64,000 nucleotides of DNA from Sphingomonas abietis (GTDB lineage Bacteria > Pseudomonadota > Alphaproteobacteria > Sphingomonadales > Sphingomonadaceae), in the NCBI RefSeq assembly GCF_027625475.1, contig NZ_CP115174.1, forward strand, positions 3,321,001 through 3,385,000, read 5' to 3'. The number at the start of each line of letters is the position of its first letter. Positions within the stretch are counted from its first letter, which is position 1. The notes beneath the pieces are model-generated. The model searched no databases and was not told the DNA's origin. It saw nothing but the letters and a program-made list of their open reading frames with translations. This document shows positions 17,471-28,182 of this stretch, in pieces. The position numbers and the translations under genes are program-made.

Positions 17471-20347
17471 TCAGAGCTTCACGCCGACGCGGGCATAGAA
17501 GAACTGGCTCGGCAGATCATAGACCGCCGGATCATAGTTGGCGAGCGAGCAGCTGTAGCAGGCGGGCGGCGCGGTGCCGGCGATATTGTTGACGCCGACC
17601 GCGAAGTTGAAGGCGCGATCGCCGAGCTTGGTGTCCCACAGCAGCTGGATGTCACCATAGAGACGACGACCCATCTCATGCCCGGCGAAATCCCCGGTCG
17701 CTTCGTGGATCGCGGCGATGTAGCGGCCGGTGATCGAGGCGGTGAACTGCCCCAGCGACCAATCGAAGGTCGCGTTCGATTTATACTTCGGATAGCCCTG
17801 CGTGCCGGACTCGGTCCCTGCCCGCTTCACCGTGCTGCTGCCATCGGCCGTCGGCGAGACCTCGTCATATTTGAAGGTGAAGGTGTTCAGCCAGGTCAGG
17901 CCGACGGCGCCATAAGGGCCGGTCGGCGAACGGTAGGTGAAATTCACGTCCAGCCCGTCGGTCTTGATGCTGGAGATGTTCTGGAGGGTGCCGACGATCT
18001 GGGTGATCTGCCCCGATGCGCTGCGATGGATGGCCGAGCAGCTGAGCGCGTCGGCGGTCTGGGCGCAGCGATCGAGCAGGGTCGCCGGGTCGATCGCGCC
18101 GATCGCGTCCTTCACGCGGATATTATAGTAATTGACCTCCAGCGTCAGCGTCCTCGCCCAGTCGCGTGCCCAGGACGCCGAATAGACGCCGCCGCCGACC
18201 CAGCTGCGCGAGGTTTCCGGCTTCAGCCTGTCATTGCCGCCGGTCAGCACCGGCAACTGGCTGCCCTGCTGCTGGAAATCCCCGCTGGAGGGCGCGCCAT
18301 TGGCGATGCAGTTCTGCCGGACGGTGCTGTTGAAGCCCGGCGCGTTGAGGCCGTTGCAGGGATCGTCCACCGGCGCGTCGAAGCGGGAGAGCGATCCGAA
18401 CAATTCGCCGATCGAGGGGGCACGGAAGCCCTGTGCGTAGGTGCCGCGCAGCACCACGTCCTGCACCGGCTTCCAGTCGCCGCCGCCCTTCAGCGTCACC
18501 TTCGAACTACCGGTCGAATAATTGGAATAGCGCGCCGCGAACGAGCCGTTGAGCATCTGGAAGAAGGGCTTGTCCTTCAGGATCGGCACCGACAGCTCGC
18601 CATAGACCTCGTCCGAATTATATTGCCCGGCGGTCGCCTGCGCCGGGATATCGGCGCCGAGACCGGCCTGGATGATCGGATCGGGCGTGAACGACCCCTT
18701 GAGATCGCGATGTTCATAGCCGAACGCCACGCCGACCGGGCCGGCCGGCAGATCGAACAGCGAGCCGGAGAGGTTGGCGGTGCCGTCCCAGATCCGCTGC
18801 ATCGAGCGGTCATGCTCGGTGAAGGCGATGTAGTTGAGCATCGCCGGCGTGATCGAGCCGGCGCCGCCGAACAGGTTGAGCGGCACGCAATCGCCGGTGC
18901 AGTCCGCGATCGGGCCGAGCGCCTCCTGGACATGGGCGGCGTTGACGTTGCCGGTGAAGGTCTGGCGCGCATGGCTGGTGCCGTAGACGCCGTTCAGATC
19001 CCAGAACCAGTCATGCCCGAGCAGCTGGAACTGGCCGCTGAGCGTCGCCGTGCCGTAATAGCTGTCGACCGTCTGGCTGTAGTGGCGCGGCCCGTTCTCG
19101 ACGAGGCGCCGGGCCACGAAGGAATAATTGGCCGGGGTGCCGGCGGTGCCGGCCGACAGCGTGCCGAACGGGTTATAGGGATTGCTGCCGTCGATGGTGA
19201 TCGTGTCGAGCAAATTGCCGTTACCCGAATCCGGCCCGATGAACAGCGGCAGCGGCGCCGCCTGGTTGGCGGACTCGCGGCGGTTGAAGAAGAATTTGCT
19301 GCTGAACTTGATGTCGCCCCCCAGGGGCTGGGTCAGCGACGCGAAAGCGGAATAGCGTTTATAGGGCGTCAGCAGATAGTTGAGCGGCGCGGTGTTGTAG
19401 CGATCGGCGTTGGAGAAATCCTTGAAGTCGCTGCCCGCCCCGGTCGGATCGAGGGGATCGAAGGCGGGCCGCCCGCCGACCGCGCTCTTGAGCGTCAGAT
19501 CATTGTCGCCGACGATGAATCGCCCCAGCGGCGTCGCCGAGGAACAACTGCTGTCGCACGAGCTGATGAACGGGTGCGAGAACAGCGCGAAGGCGCGATC
19601 GGCCCGGAACACCGGCTTCTGCTGGACATAGCTGCCGCCGAACACGACCTCGGTGCCGGCCGACGGGATGCTGAAGCCGTAGCTCGCATCGTAATTGCGG
19701 GTGAAGCCGTCGCCTTCCCGGAACAGGCCGTGCTGGAGCGAGACTTCGAGCCCCTTCTGCTTGGTCTTGGTGATGATGTTGACGACGCCCGAGATCGCAT
19801 CCGATCCGTAGATCGCCGACGCGCCGTCCTGGAGCACCTCGACCCGCTCGATCGCCGCCTGCGGGATCGAATTGAGATCGACCGAGCCGGGCACGCCGGA
19901 CGCCGAGGAGGCGTTCACGAAGCGCAGGCTGTCGACCATGACCAGCGTGCGCTTGGACTGGAGATAGCGCAGGTCGATCTCGGAGGTGCCGGCGCCGACG
20001 CCGCCGCCATCCTGCGGATTGCCGAGATTGCCCGAGCTGTTGTTCTTGCTGTTGAGGCCGCCGCCGGCGCTCGGCATCCGCTGGAGCACGTCCGCGATCG
20101 AACTGAGGCCCGTGCGGTCGATATCCGCCTTGTCGATGAAGGTGACGGGCGACGGCTGGTCGAGCGGGCTGTGGCGTATGCGCGAGCCGGTGACGATGAT
20201 CTCGTCGGCCGGGGTGGTCGCGGAGGAGGCCGTGGCCGTCGGATCGGCCACGGGTGGCGTGCCGCTCTGTGCGAAGGAGGCGTGGGCGGAAAGCGCGCAG
20301 GCGAGCGCAGCCGCCGAAACGAGGCCGGCGTGAGGCATGAGTCTCAT
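17471..20347 (-). CDS. TonB-dependent outer-membrane receptor
   Basis: A 958-residue precursor. Signal peptide about 1-26 (ending ASFAQ), a plug domain at about 45-190 with EIIVTGSRIRHSPLDQPSPV, DVLQRMPSAGGG, IERVEVLQDGASAIYGSDAI and SGVVNIITK, then a beta-barrel ending in FFYARVGVKL, with the terminal aromatic pattern needed for outer-membrane insertion. It imports a bound ligand with energy from TonB/ExbBD. The TGSRI subclass in sphingomonads takes up glycans, siderophores or peptides; the ligand cannot be told here. Start ATG 20347 has AAGGGGAC upstream. It is divergent from a TonB-like gene at 20571, with a 223-base shared control region holding AT-rich GGAAAAATTTCC. Confidence 0.93.
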   Translation of the reverse strand: MRLMPHAGLVSAAALACALSAHASFAQSGTPPVADPTATASSATTPADEIIVTGSRIRHSPLDQPSPVTFIDKADIDRTGLSSIADVLQRMPSAGGGLNSKNNSSGNLGNPQDGGGVGAGTSEIDLRYLQSKRTLVMVDSLRFVNASSASGVPGSVDLNSIPQAAIERVEVLQDGASAIYGSDAISGVVNIITKTKQKGLEVSLQHGLFREGDGFTRNYDASYGFSIPSAGTEVVFGGSYVQQKPVFRADRAFALFSHPFISSCDSSCSSATPLGRFIVGDNDLTLKSAVGGRPAFDPLDPTGAGSDFKDFSNADRYNTAPLNYLLTPYKRYSAFASLTQPLGGDIKFSSKFFFNRRESANQAAPLPLFIGPDSGNGNLLDTITIDGSNPYNPFGTLSAGTAGTPANYSFVARRLVENGPRHYSQTVDSYYGTATLSGQFQLLGHDWFWDLNGVYGTSHARQTFTGNVNAAHVQEALGPIADCTGDCVPLNLFGGAGSITPAMLNYIAFTEHDRSMQRIWDGTANLSGSLFDLPAGPVGVAFGYEHRDLKGSFTPDPIIQAGLGADIPAQATAGQYNSDEVYGELSVPILKDKPFFQMLNGSFAARYSNYSTGSSKVTLKGGGDWKPVQDVVLRGTYAQGFRAPSIGELFGSLSRFDAPVDDPCNGLNAPGFNSTVRQNCIANGAPSSGDFQQQGSQLPVLTGGNDRLKPETSRSWVGGGVYSASWARDWARTLTLEVNYYNIRVKDAIGAIDPATLLDRCAQTADALSCSAIHRSASGQITQIVGTLQNISSIKTDGLDVNFTYRSPTGPYGAVGLTWLNTFTFKYDEVSPTADGSSTVKRAGTESGTQGYPKYKSNATFDWSLGQFTASITGRYIAAIHEATGDFAGHEMGRRLYGDIQLLWDTKLGDRAFNFAVGVNNIAGTAPPACYSCSLANYDPAVYDLPSQFFYARVGVKL

Positions 20348-20570
20348 GATGTGTCCCCTTGTTCGAGCCGTGGCACGGTTCTTGTCGGGAACGCGGTTCG
20401 CGCGTCGCCCCCGTTGCGCACCGCAGCAAGGTGACGGCCTTGAAATGATTCCGCAATATATGGAAAAATTTCCGTCGGTCGGAACACTCGTCCTGTCGCG
20501 CGGGGCGACAAAGATGAACTATCCGTCATCGCATTGCGGCAACCCCCGGCCCCCTGTAAGGCAAGGCGAT

Positions 20571-21359
20571 ATGCGTTCGGCGTCCTACCAACACTCCTCC
20601 TATCGTTCCGACGCATCGCTCCGCAGCCGATTCACCTCGTTCCTGCTCGCGCTGCTGATCGCCGCGCTGTTCCTGTTCATGCTGCTGGAACTGGGCGTGG
20701 TGCCGCTGCTGCCGCAGGAGAAGAACGACCCGATCACCGTCACCATGCTGGGCGGATCGAAATCGGCGACCCACAAGACGGTCAGCGTCAAGCGCGCCAG
20801 CCGCGGCGCCCAGAAGCCCGTCCCCAAGGTGACCAAGACGGTCGTCAGCAAGGCGGTGCCGACGCCCAAGGTGCCGCCGCCGCCCATCCCGTGGAACGTG
20901 ATCCCGATGTCCAAGGAGGAGTTCGCGCAATCGGACATCTCCTCGAAGCCGACGCGCGCGGCCGCCGCCGCCGCCACGCCGGGATCGGACGGCGACAATG
21001 GCAATGACGACAGCAAGGACAGTTCGGCCACCTATGGCCCCGGCGAGGGCCCGGGCGGCGACCGGCTGTACAATGCCGAATGGTATACCAGGCCGACCGA
21101 CGCGCAGATGGCCTTCTACATGCCCAAGAACGGGGTGGTCGGCGACGGCTATGGCGATGTCGCCTGCAAGACGATCCCCGATTTTCGCGTCGAGGATTGC
21201 CAGGAACTCGGCGAGACGCCCGGCTCCGGCTTCGCCCGCGCGGTGCGCGAGGCGGCGTGGCAGTTCCGCGTCCGCCCGCCCCGGATCGGCGGCAAGCCCC
21301 AGATCGGCGCGTGGGTCCGCATCCACTACACCTTCACGCTGACCCGAACGGCGCATTGA
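20571..21359 (+). CDS. TonB-like energy transducer
   Basis: A 262-residue protein: basic N-terminus, one membrane anchor at about 26-47 (SFLLALLIAALFLFMLLELG), an Ala/Lys/Pro-rich periplasmic spacer (VPTPKVPPPPIPW) and a C-terminal domain of about 100 residues (NAEWYTRPTDAQMAFYMP ... QIGAWVRIHYTFTLTR). The domain resembles the two-strand TonB C-terminus only loosely, and it has two cysteines (about 202 and 213). It matches the truncated gene at 1-623. ATG 20571 was chosen because it places the anchor correctly. Being divergent from a receptor gene, it may serve that receptor; inference. Confidence 0.65.
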   Translation: MRSASYQHSSYRSDASLRSRFTSFLLALLIAALFLFMLLELGVVPLLPQEKNDPITVTMLGGSKSATHKTVSVKRASRGAQKPVPKVTKTVVSKAVPTPKVPPPPIPWNVIPMSKEEFAQSDISSKPTRAAAAAATPGSDGDNGNDDSKDSSATYGPGEGPGGDRLYNAEWYTRPTDAQMAFYMPKNGVVGDGYGDVACKTIPDFRVEDCQELGETPGSGFARAVREAAWQFRVRPPRIGGKPQIGAWVRIHYTFTLTRTAH

Positions 21360-21666
21360 CGGCGCATTGGCCGCCTGATCGGCCGACTCGCTTGCTCCCG
21401 ATGGCGCACAGGGCTATAGGCGCGCGATCCAGCGGGCAAAGTCCGCGGTGGCAAGGTGCGATGGGGTGAGCGCAAGCTCGTTCCCGCGCGCCCCTTTTCG
21501 CTTGGAGCAAAGTCGTCGCATCGCGACGACCCCGGCGAGGATCGCGTCACCGCTCATGCTATCCGATGGACGCCGCGACGGGCATTCGGCCCCCGCGGCA
21601 GTTCGGCCAAAGACCTCCGGATTCAACCGGATGGCCGGAAACGACAGACTAGGAAACGCTCCTTTT
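21360..21666 (+). other. Gap before rpsA
   Basis: Between the TonB-like stop and the rpsA start no convincing gene is seen. The usual neighbour of rpsA, cmk (cytidylate kinase), is absent. The interval probably contains the rpsA promoter and leader, but no clear -35/-10 pair was identified. Confidence 0.5.
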
Positions 21667-23409
<1,743 letters not shown>

Positions 23410-23444
23410 GACACCGACAGCGGGTGGCTTCGGGCATCCCGACG

Positions 23445-23484
23445 ATGGCCCCTTCCGCATCCGCGGAAGGGGCCATTTTCATTT
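23445..23484 (+). terminator. rpsA terminator
   Basis: ATGGCCCCTTCCGC (23445-23458) pairs exactly with GCGGAAGGGGCCAT (23463-23476), followed by TTTCATTT. Confidence 0.88.
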
Positions 23485-23612
23485 CGGCCCAAAGGCCTCG
23501 TTTTCGTTTCTGTTGCGCAACGTATTCGATGAGTCGCGCGTGACATTGATCCAGTTTTATGGGATTGAATGTGCGGGGGAAGTTTCCAGGACCAGCGACG
23601 GGGCTTAACACG

Positions 23613-23894
23613 ATGATCCGATCCGAACTGGTGCAGCGGGTGGCCGATGCCAACCCCGAGTTGCCGCTGAAGGACGTGGAGCACCTCGTCTCCGTCATCT
23701 TCGAGGCAATCAGCGCCCATCTGGTGGCGGGAGGCCGCGTCGAGCTGCGCGGCTTCGGCGCCTTCTCCACCCGGGCCCGCGATGCCCGCACCGGCCGCAA
23801 CCCGCGCACCGGCGAGCCGGTCGATGTCTCGGCCAAGCGCGTGCCCTATTTCAAGCCTGGCAAAGAAATGCGCGAACGCCTCAACGTGGCATGA
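23613..23894 (+). CDS. ihfB: Integration host factor subunit beta
   Basis: A 93-residue HU/IHF-fold protein beginning [17 protein letters not shown], with the beta-arm tip [14 protein letters not shown] whose proline intercalates in DNA and the C-terminal [13 protein letters not shown]. Together with IhfA it bends DNA sharply at specific sites. The position right after rpsA is the conserved one for ihfB (himD). It has its own leader after the rpsA terminator. Confidence 0.95.
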   Translation: MIRSELVQRVADANPELPLKDVEHLVSVIFEAISAHLVAGGRVELRGFGAFSTRARDARTGRNPRTGEPVDVSAKRVPYFKPGKEMRERLNVA

Positions 23895-23970
23895 CGACGC
23901 GCCAAAGGGCGCCGGGGCCTGACAGAGGGGCTTGACCCCCCTGCCCGCTTCGCCCTTTGTGGCAATCAGT

Positions 23971-24054
23971 GTGGGCGTGGCGGAACCGGTAGACGCGGGC
24001 GACTTAAAATCGCCTTCCCATGGAGTGCGGGTTCGAGTCCCGCCGCCCGCACCA
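23971..24054 (+). tRNA. tRNA-Leu (TAA)
   Basis: An 84-base tRNA: acceptor arm GTGGGCG/CGCCCGC, D-loop GGTAGACGC typical of class II tRNA-Leu, anticodon stem GGCGA/TCGCC with loop CTTAAAA (anticodon TAA), a long variable arm, GTTCGAGTC T-loop and encoded CCA end. Decodes UUA and UUG. The three 3' bases are encoded. No repeated 3' end that would mark an integrated element was found nearby. Confidence 0.95.
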
Positions 24055-24218
24055 GCCGCATCGGCCAGTCTCGGCCCGGTCGCCCGATCTTTCTCCCACG
24101 TGGATCGCCCTGGCCGGCCTCGGCCATATTGCGCTGCGCGGCCGGCCGTGTTTCAGTCCGCGCCACGGCCGCAGAGCCGATCCTTGGGGAAGGAGAGCAT
24201 CATTCAGGAGAGCTTTGC

Positions 24219-24470
24219 ATGATCGATCGCGTCGCCCACGCCATTCACGCCGCCGTGCCACGCCTTGCGATCAGCGGCGCGGTGCTGGCATGGGACGATC
24301 TGAGCGACGAGGCCCGCGCCGAATATCGCATCGCAGCCAGCCGCGCGATCGCGGCGATGCGCATCCCCACCGATGCGATGCTCGATGCCGGCGATCGCCG
24401 CGATCTGCCGCACGATGCCGCCAATATCTGGGAACGGATGGTCTTCACCGCGATGTCGGACATGCGCTGA
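24219..24470 (+). CDS. Small hypothetical protein
   Basis: An 83-residue soluble protein (MIDRVAHAIHAAVPRLAISG ... AEYRIAASRAIAAMRIPTDA MLDAG) with helical character. ATG 24219 has CAGGAG seven bases upstream. The spacing of residues in DEARAEYRIAASRAI resembles small alphaproteobacterial proteins found next to transfer RNA genes, but no family name can be given. Stands alone downstream of tRNA-Leu. Confidence 0.6.
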   Translation: MIDRVAHAIHAAVPRLAISGAVLAWDDLSDEARAEYRIAASRAIAAMRIPTDAMLDAGDRRDLPHDAANIWERMVFTAMSDMR

Positions 24471-24514
24471 GCCGGACAGCCGGACAGCCGGCCCCACCGC
24501 GATCGATGCTCGGC

Positions 24515-24886
24515 TCAGCGCCGCAGCGTCTTGAGCAGGGTTTCCAATTCGGCGATGTCCTGCGTGGTGAGGCCGTCATTCTCGGCCAGATGCGCGAGCA
24601 GCGGCGCAGCGCGGCCACCGAACAGCCGATCGACCAGCCTGCGCGATTCCCGCGCGACATAGGCGTTGCGGGTCACCATGGCGCGATAGAGATAGCGGCG
24701 GCCATCCTCCTCATGGGCCAGCACCCCCTTGGCCAGCAGCCGGGCCAGCATCGTCTTCACGGTGCGGTCGCTCCAGTCCCGCACGGGATGAATCCGCTCG
24801 GCAACCTCCAGGGCGGTGAGCGGCACCGCGCTGGCCCACAGCACGTCCATCACCGACAGCTCGGCCTCACCGATCCGTTCCGCCAA
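24515..24886 (-). CDS. BlaI/MecI/CopY-family repressor
   Basis: A 123-residue protein with a winged helix at about 1-75: IGEAELSVMDVLWASAVPLT, EVAERI, WSDRTVKTMLARLLAKGVLA and the wing EEDGRRYLYRAMV, then a helical dimerisation tail ending ELETLLKTLRR. In known systems a membrane sensor protease (BlaR1) cleaves this repressor; no blaR1 or beta-lactamase gene is adjacent. The operator just upstream implies autoregulation. Confidence 0.9.
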   Translation of the reverse strand: MAERIGEAELSVMDVLWASAVPLTALEVAERIHPVRDWSDRTVKTMLARLLAKGVLAHEEDGRRYLYRAMVTRNAYVARESRRLVDRLFGGRAAPLLAHLAENDGLTTQDIAELETLLKTLRR

Positions 24887-24899
24887 AACCCACTCCCCT

Positions 24900-24915
24900 G
24901 ACTACGATAGTAGTC
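24900..24915. promoter_or_regulatory. BlaI-type operator
   Basis: GACTAC-GATA-GTAGTC is a perfect dyad, matching the TACTAC/GTAGTA-type operator of BlaI/MecI proteins. It ends 14 bases upstream of the repressor start (24886), so it probably controls that gene. Confidence 0.7.
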
Positions 24916-24969
24916 ATAGGTAGGCTTCCGCGCGGTGGTCAAGCACGCAACGGCGGAAAACCGCGGGCT

Positions 24970-25284
24970 TCACGCCTGGAGCAGGCGCTCCACAAGCTCG
25001 GGTTGCAGCTTGCCGGCGAACTCGCAGCCCGCCGCGGTGCCGTCATACCAGACCACCCGGGCCATGAACGGGCCATGCCCGCCGACCTTCAGCCACACCA
25101 CGCTCTCGGCCGCCAGCGGCTCGTCCACGACGATGCGGAAGCCCGACCGCGACAGATCGGTGACGACCCCCGATACGCTGTTCGAGCCGGCCGGCTCGAT
25201 CTCGCCATCACGATGCGCGAAGTGGCGGGATTCGCGGCGCGGATCGTCCCGGCGCACCTCAATGACTGCCTGCATCACGTTCAC
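24970..25284 (-). CDS. PilZ-domain protein
   Basis: A 104-residue single PilZ domain. The cyclic-di-GMP pocket is recognisable: RRESRHFAHRDGEI supplies the R-x-x-x-R type element and DLSRSGFRIVV the D/N-x-S-x-x-G element, followed by the WLKV and CEFAGKL strands. It would bind c-di-GMP and act as a stand-alone adaptor. It is possibly fed by the GGDEF/EAL protein at 50127, although nothing links the two in the sequence. Upstream of it lies a divergent lipoprotein gene at 25389. Confidence 0.82.
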   Translation of the reverse strand: MNVMQAVIEVRRDDPRRESRHFAHRDGEIEPAGSNSVSGVVTDLSRSGFRIVVDEPLAAESVVWLKVGGHGPFMARVVWYDGTAAGCEFAGKLQPELVERLLQA

Positions 25285-25388
25285 CTTTCATCGGAACGAC
25301 TGCCGGAGATAAGCAATGCCTGTAAAGCAATGGTAAATGCCATGTTGAGGCTGACGGCCGCCGATCCGGCGCCTAACATGGCCCGCCC

Positions 25389-26855
25389 ATGATCCGCGCA
25401 TCGCTCCTCGTCTCTGCCCTTCTCGCGCTGCTCGGCGGTTGCCGTCGACAGGAGGATGCCGGCCCGATCGCGGTCAGCGTCGTCGGGCCGGCGCTCGGCT
25501 CGGGCGCGGCGACGCCGGTTCGCGGCCAACTCACCGCCCCGGCCGCCGCGCTGATCGGCGCCACCGGGCAGGGGCTGCTGCGCTTCGACGCCGCGGGGCA
25601 GGTCGTCCCCGGCACCGCCGCCCGCTGGATCGTCAGCGACGAGGGGCGCAGCCTGATCTTCCGGCTGCCCGACGTGCGGACGCCCGGCACCACCGCGATC
25701 GACGCCGCCCAGATCGCCCGCCGCATCCATGCCGCGATGGCGGATGGCAGCGACAATCCGCTCAAGCCCCTGCTCGGTGCGATCAGCGAGGTCGATGCGG
25801 TGACCCCGCAGGTGATCGATATCGAGCTCAAGGCGCCGCGCCCGAACATGCTGCAACTGTTCGCGCAGCCGGCGCTGGCGATGGGCGGCGGCGGGCGCGG
25901 GCCGCTGGCGATCGTCTCCGCCCGCAACGGCGTGGTGCTACTGCGGCCGCTGCCCGATCCCCAGGCCGATCCCGACAATCCGCCACCGCGCCCGCCCAGG
26001 GTGCTGCTGCGCGGAGAGGCTGCCGGGCGGGCGGTGGCACGGTTCGTCGCCGGGGACACAGACCTGCTGCTCGGCGGGCGCTTCGAGGATCTGCCGGTGG
26101 CACATATCGCCGCCCTGCCGCGCGGCGTGCTGCACGTCGATCCGGTGAAGGGCCTGTTCGGCCTCGCCTTCGTCGCCGCCGATCATGGCTTCACGACGGA
26201 GGCCGGCAATCGCCGCGCGCTCGCCATGGCGATCGATCGCGATCGCATCGGGCGACTGCTCGATATTCCCGGCTGGGCGCCGGCCACCGCGACGATCACC
26301 ACGCCGACGCCGGAGATTGATCGCCCCGCCGCGCCCGCCTGGACCGGCATCGCCCTGCCGGATCGCCAGACCCAGGCCCGCACCATCCTCCGGCACTGGC
26401 AGGCAGCCCATGGCGCGCTGCCGACGCTCAGGATCGCGATGCCGGCCGGCCCGGGGGCGCGGCTGCTGTTCGCCGCGATCGCCAGCGACTGGCAAGCGAT
26501 CGGCCTGTCCGCCGTCGCGGTGGGACAGGAGGATCCCGCCGATCTGCGCCTGATCGACGACGTGGCGCCGGCCGAGGTCGCCAGTTTCTACCTGCGGGCC
26601 TTCGCCTGCGATCGGGGCGTGCCCTGCACCGCCGTCACCGATCGCCTGCTGATCGAGGCGCGCAACGCCAATTCGCTGGCGGAGCGCGCCGTGCTGCTGG
26701 CGCAGGCGGACGCGCTGATCACCGACAACGCGCCGTTCATCGCGCTCGGCAACCCGGTGCGCTGGTCACTGGTGTCGCCGGCGCTCGATCTGTACCGCGA
26801 TTCCCCGCGCGCGATTCATCCGCTGAATGAACTGAGATCGCCCCTCAAGCGCTGA
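25389..26855 (+). CDS. Lipoprotein of the family 5 (peptide/nickel) solute-binding proteins
   Basis: A 488-residue lipoprotein with lipobox LLGGC (Cys about 18) and a shortened SBP_bac_5 architecture: GQGLLRFDAAGQVVPGTAAR WIVS, then LIFRLPDVRTPGTTAI, GLFGLAFVAADHGFT, NRRALAMAIDRDRIGRLLDI and the C-terminal NEL motif. Family members bind peptides or nickel for an ABC importer. No permease or ATPase genes lie nearby, so partners are unknown. Start ATG 25389 is immediately before the signal. A role in importing a signal molecule is possible but unsupported. Confidence 0.82.
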   Translation: MIRASLLVSALLALLGGCRRQEDAGPIAVSVVGPALGSGAATPVRGQLTAPAAALIGATGQGLLRFDAAGQVVPGTAARWIVSDEGRSLIFRLPDVRTPGTTAIDAAQIARRIHAAMADGSDNPLKPLLGAISEVDAVTPQVIDIELKAPRPNMLQLFAQPALAMGGGGRGPLAIVSARNGVVLLRPLPDPQADPDNPPPRPPRVLLRGEAAGRAVARFVAGDTDLLLGGRFEDLPVAHIAALPRGVLHVDPVKGLFGLAFVAADHGFTTEAGNRRALAMAIDRDRIGRLLDIPGWAPATATITTPTPEIDRPAAPAWTGIALPDRQTQARTILRHWQAAHGALPTLRIAMPAGPGARLLFAAIASDWQAIGLSAVAVGQEDPADLRLIDDVAPAEVASFYLRAFACDRGVPCTAVTDRLLIEARNANSLAERAVLLAQADALITDNAPFIALGNPVRWSLVSPALDLYRDSPRAIHPLNELRSPLKR

Positions 26856-26877
26856 ACGGCCTGAAGGAGCCTCCGCG

Positions 26878-27309
26878 ATGCCCATGACCGACCATTTCGA
26901 CCGCCTCGCCGATCAGATCAAGCTCGGCCGCGATCCCGCCTCGGTGCGCCGCCGGCTCGAACATGCCGAACGCCTGCTCGAGCGCCTGTTCGTGATCCCC
27001 GGCATCAACCGGCCGATCGGCCTCGACGTGATCCTCGATATCGTGCCCGGCATCGGCGACGTGTCGGCGGCGGTGCTCGGCGGCTGGATCGTCTGGGAGG
27101 CGCGCAACCTCGGCATGTCGAAATGGCAGATGGCGCGGATGGCCGGCAATGTCGGCTTCGATTTCGTGCTCGGGCTGATCCCGTGGGTCGGCGCGATCCC
27201 GGATTTCTTCTTCCGCTCCAACACGATGAACCTCAAGATCATCAAGCGCCATCTCGACCGGCATTATCCCGAAAGCGCAATCGTGGAGGGCGAAGCGATC
27301 CGCCGCTGA
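26878..27309 (+). CDS. DUF4112 membrane protein
   Basis: A 143-residue protein with two or three membrane segments and the family's conserved GINRPIGLDVILDIVPGIGD and NVGFDFVLGLIPWVGAIPDF patterns. DUF4112 proteins are widespread in Alphaproteobacteria and of unknown function. It lies 22 bases after the lipoprotein stop, so the two are probably one operon, with the lipoprotein perhaps needing it. The binding site GGAG is present. Confidence 0.82.
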   Translation: MPMTDHFDRLADQIKLGRDPASVRRRLEHAERLLERLFVIPGINRPIGLDVILDIVPGIGDVSAAVLGGWIVWEARNLGMSKWQMARMAGNVGFDFVLGLIPWVGAIPDFFFRSNTMNLKIIKRHLDRHYPESAIVEGEAIRR

Positions 27310-27361
27310 GGCGGCCGCCCCCTCCCGCCGGCAGGCAGGAGGGAGGCCGGCCAGTTCGCCG

Positions 27362-28057
27362 TCAGGGGGCCTGCACCTTCACCAGATCGCCGGGCTGCGC
27401 GCCACCCTGCCCGGCCGGGCAGGTCCGCGGCCGCTTGTCGAGGCCGAGGCAGAGCCAGACCTCTTCCAGCCAGCCATTCTTGTTGACGTTGAGCCGCATC
27501 ATGTCCGCCCGCATCCCCGGATTGGCGGCGGCGAAGGCGGACTGAAACTGCCCGACGGTCAGCCCGCGCCGGTGCGCCAGGCTGGCCATGTCGGGCGCGT
27601 GGATGCCGGCATAGAGGCCATCCTCCAGCTGGAAATACTGGACCGGATCATCGGTCATGCAGCTGCCATGCTTGGCCCATTCATGCTGGAGCAGCTGGGC
27701 GGACGGGGTGGCGCCGATCCCGGTCGCGATCTGGCCGTCGGTCAGGATCGCCACCGGATGGCAAAATTGCGGCCAGCGATTGGGGCCGTCGCCATCCGGC
27801 CACAGCCCATGGAGCGTGAAGCCGGTGCGCGCGGAGCCGCTGCACTGGGGATCGCCGGTGCCGCCGCCATGCCTGGCATCCGCAAAGCAATGCTCCGGCG
27901 TCCAGATCATCGACAGCGTATAGCCGGTCGTCGGCACGCGGCGCGCCGGCTGCCCGGCACTGGGCAATTCGGCATGGGGCCGATCGGCCGCGGCCGCCAC
28001 GCCCGGCGCCAGCAGGCCCGGCAGGAAGAAAGCCATGATCAGCAGAAGCCAGCGCAT
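27362..28057 (-). CDS. Secreted ribonuclease T2
   Basis: A 231-residue precursor with signal peptide (MRWLLLIMAFFLPGLLAPGV). Both catalytic signatures of RNase T2 are present: CAS I as FTLHGLWPDGDG (His about 103) and CAS II as HEWAKHGSC (two His, one Glu). It cuts RNA to 3' phosphates through 2',3'-cyclic intermediates in the periplasm or outside. Cysteines flank the sites as in the family. ATG 28057 has TTGGAGAG upstream; an earlier in-frame start at 28081 lacks one. It is last in the run after nadC, 125 bases away, and converges with DUF4112 over a short CT/GA-rich hairpin. Confidence 0.9.
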   Translation of the reverse strand: MRWLLLIMAFFLPGLLAPGVAAAADRPHAELPSAGQPARRVPTTGYTLSMIWTPEHCFADARHGGGTGDPQCSGSARTGFTLHGLWPDGDGPNRWPQFCHPVAILTDGQIATGIGATPSAQLLQHEWAKHGSCMTDDPVQYFQLEDGLYAGIHAPDMASLAHRRGLTVGQFQSAFAAANPGMRADMMRLNVNKNGWLEEVWLCLGLDKRPRTCPAGQGGAQPGDLVKVQAP

Positions 28058-28182
28058 CGTGCGACTCTCCAAACAGAACATTAAGGGAACAATGTCATGC
28101 CAAATCCTACAGTGCAAGCGCATCCTGCGGCGTTGGTCGCGATCCGTGAATTCCGGTCGAGCCTTAGCGCCCGGCCCCGGCC

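Noticed and set aside
17300..20434. Long plus-strand open frame opposite the TonB-dependent receptor.
   Set aside because: Shadow of the receptor gene; low-complexity Arg/Ala product, no start signals.
23971..24054. tRNA-Leu as an integration site.
   Set aside because: No duplicated 3' tRNA end and no integrase in the following bases.
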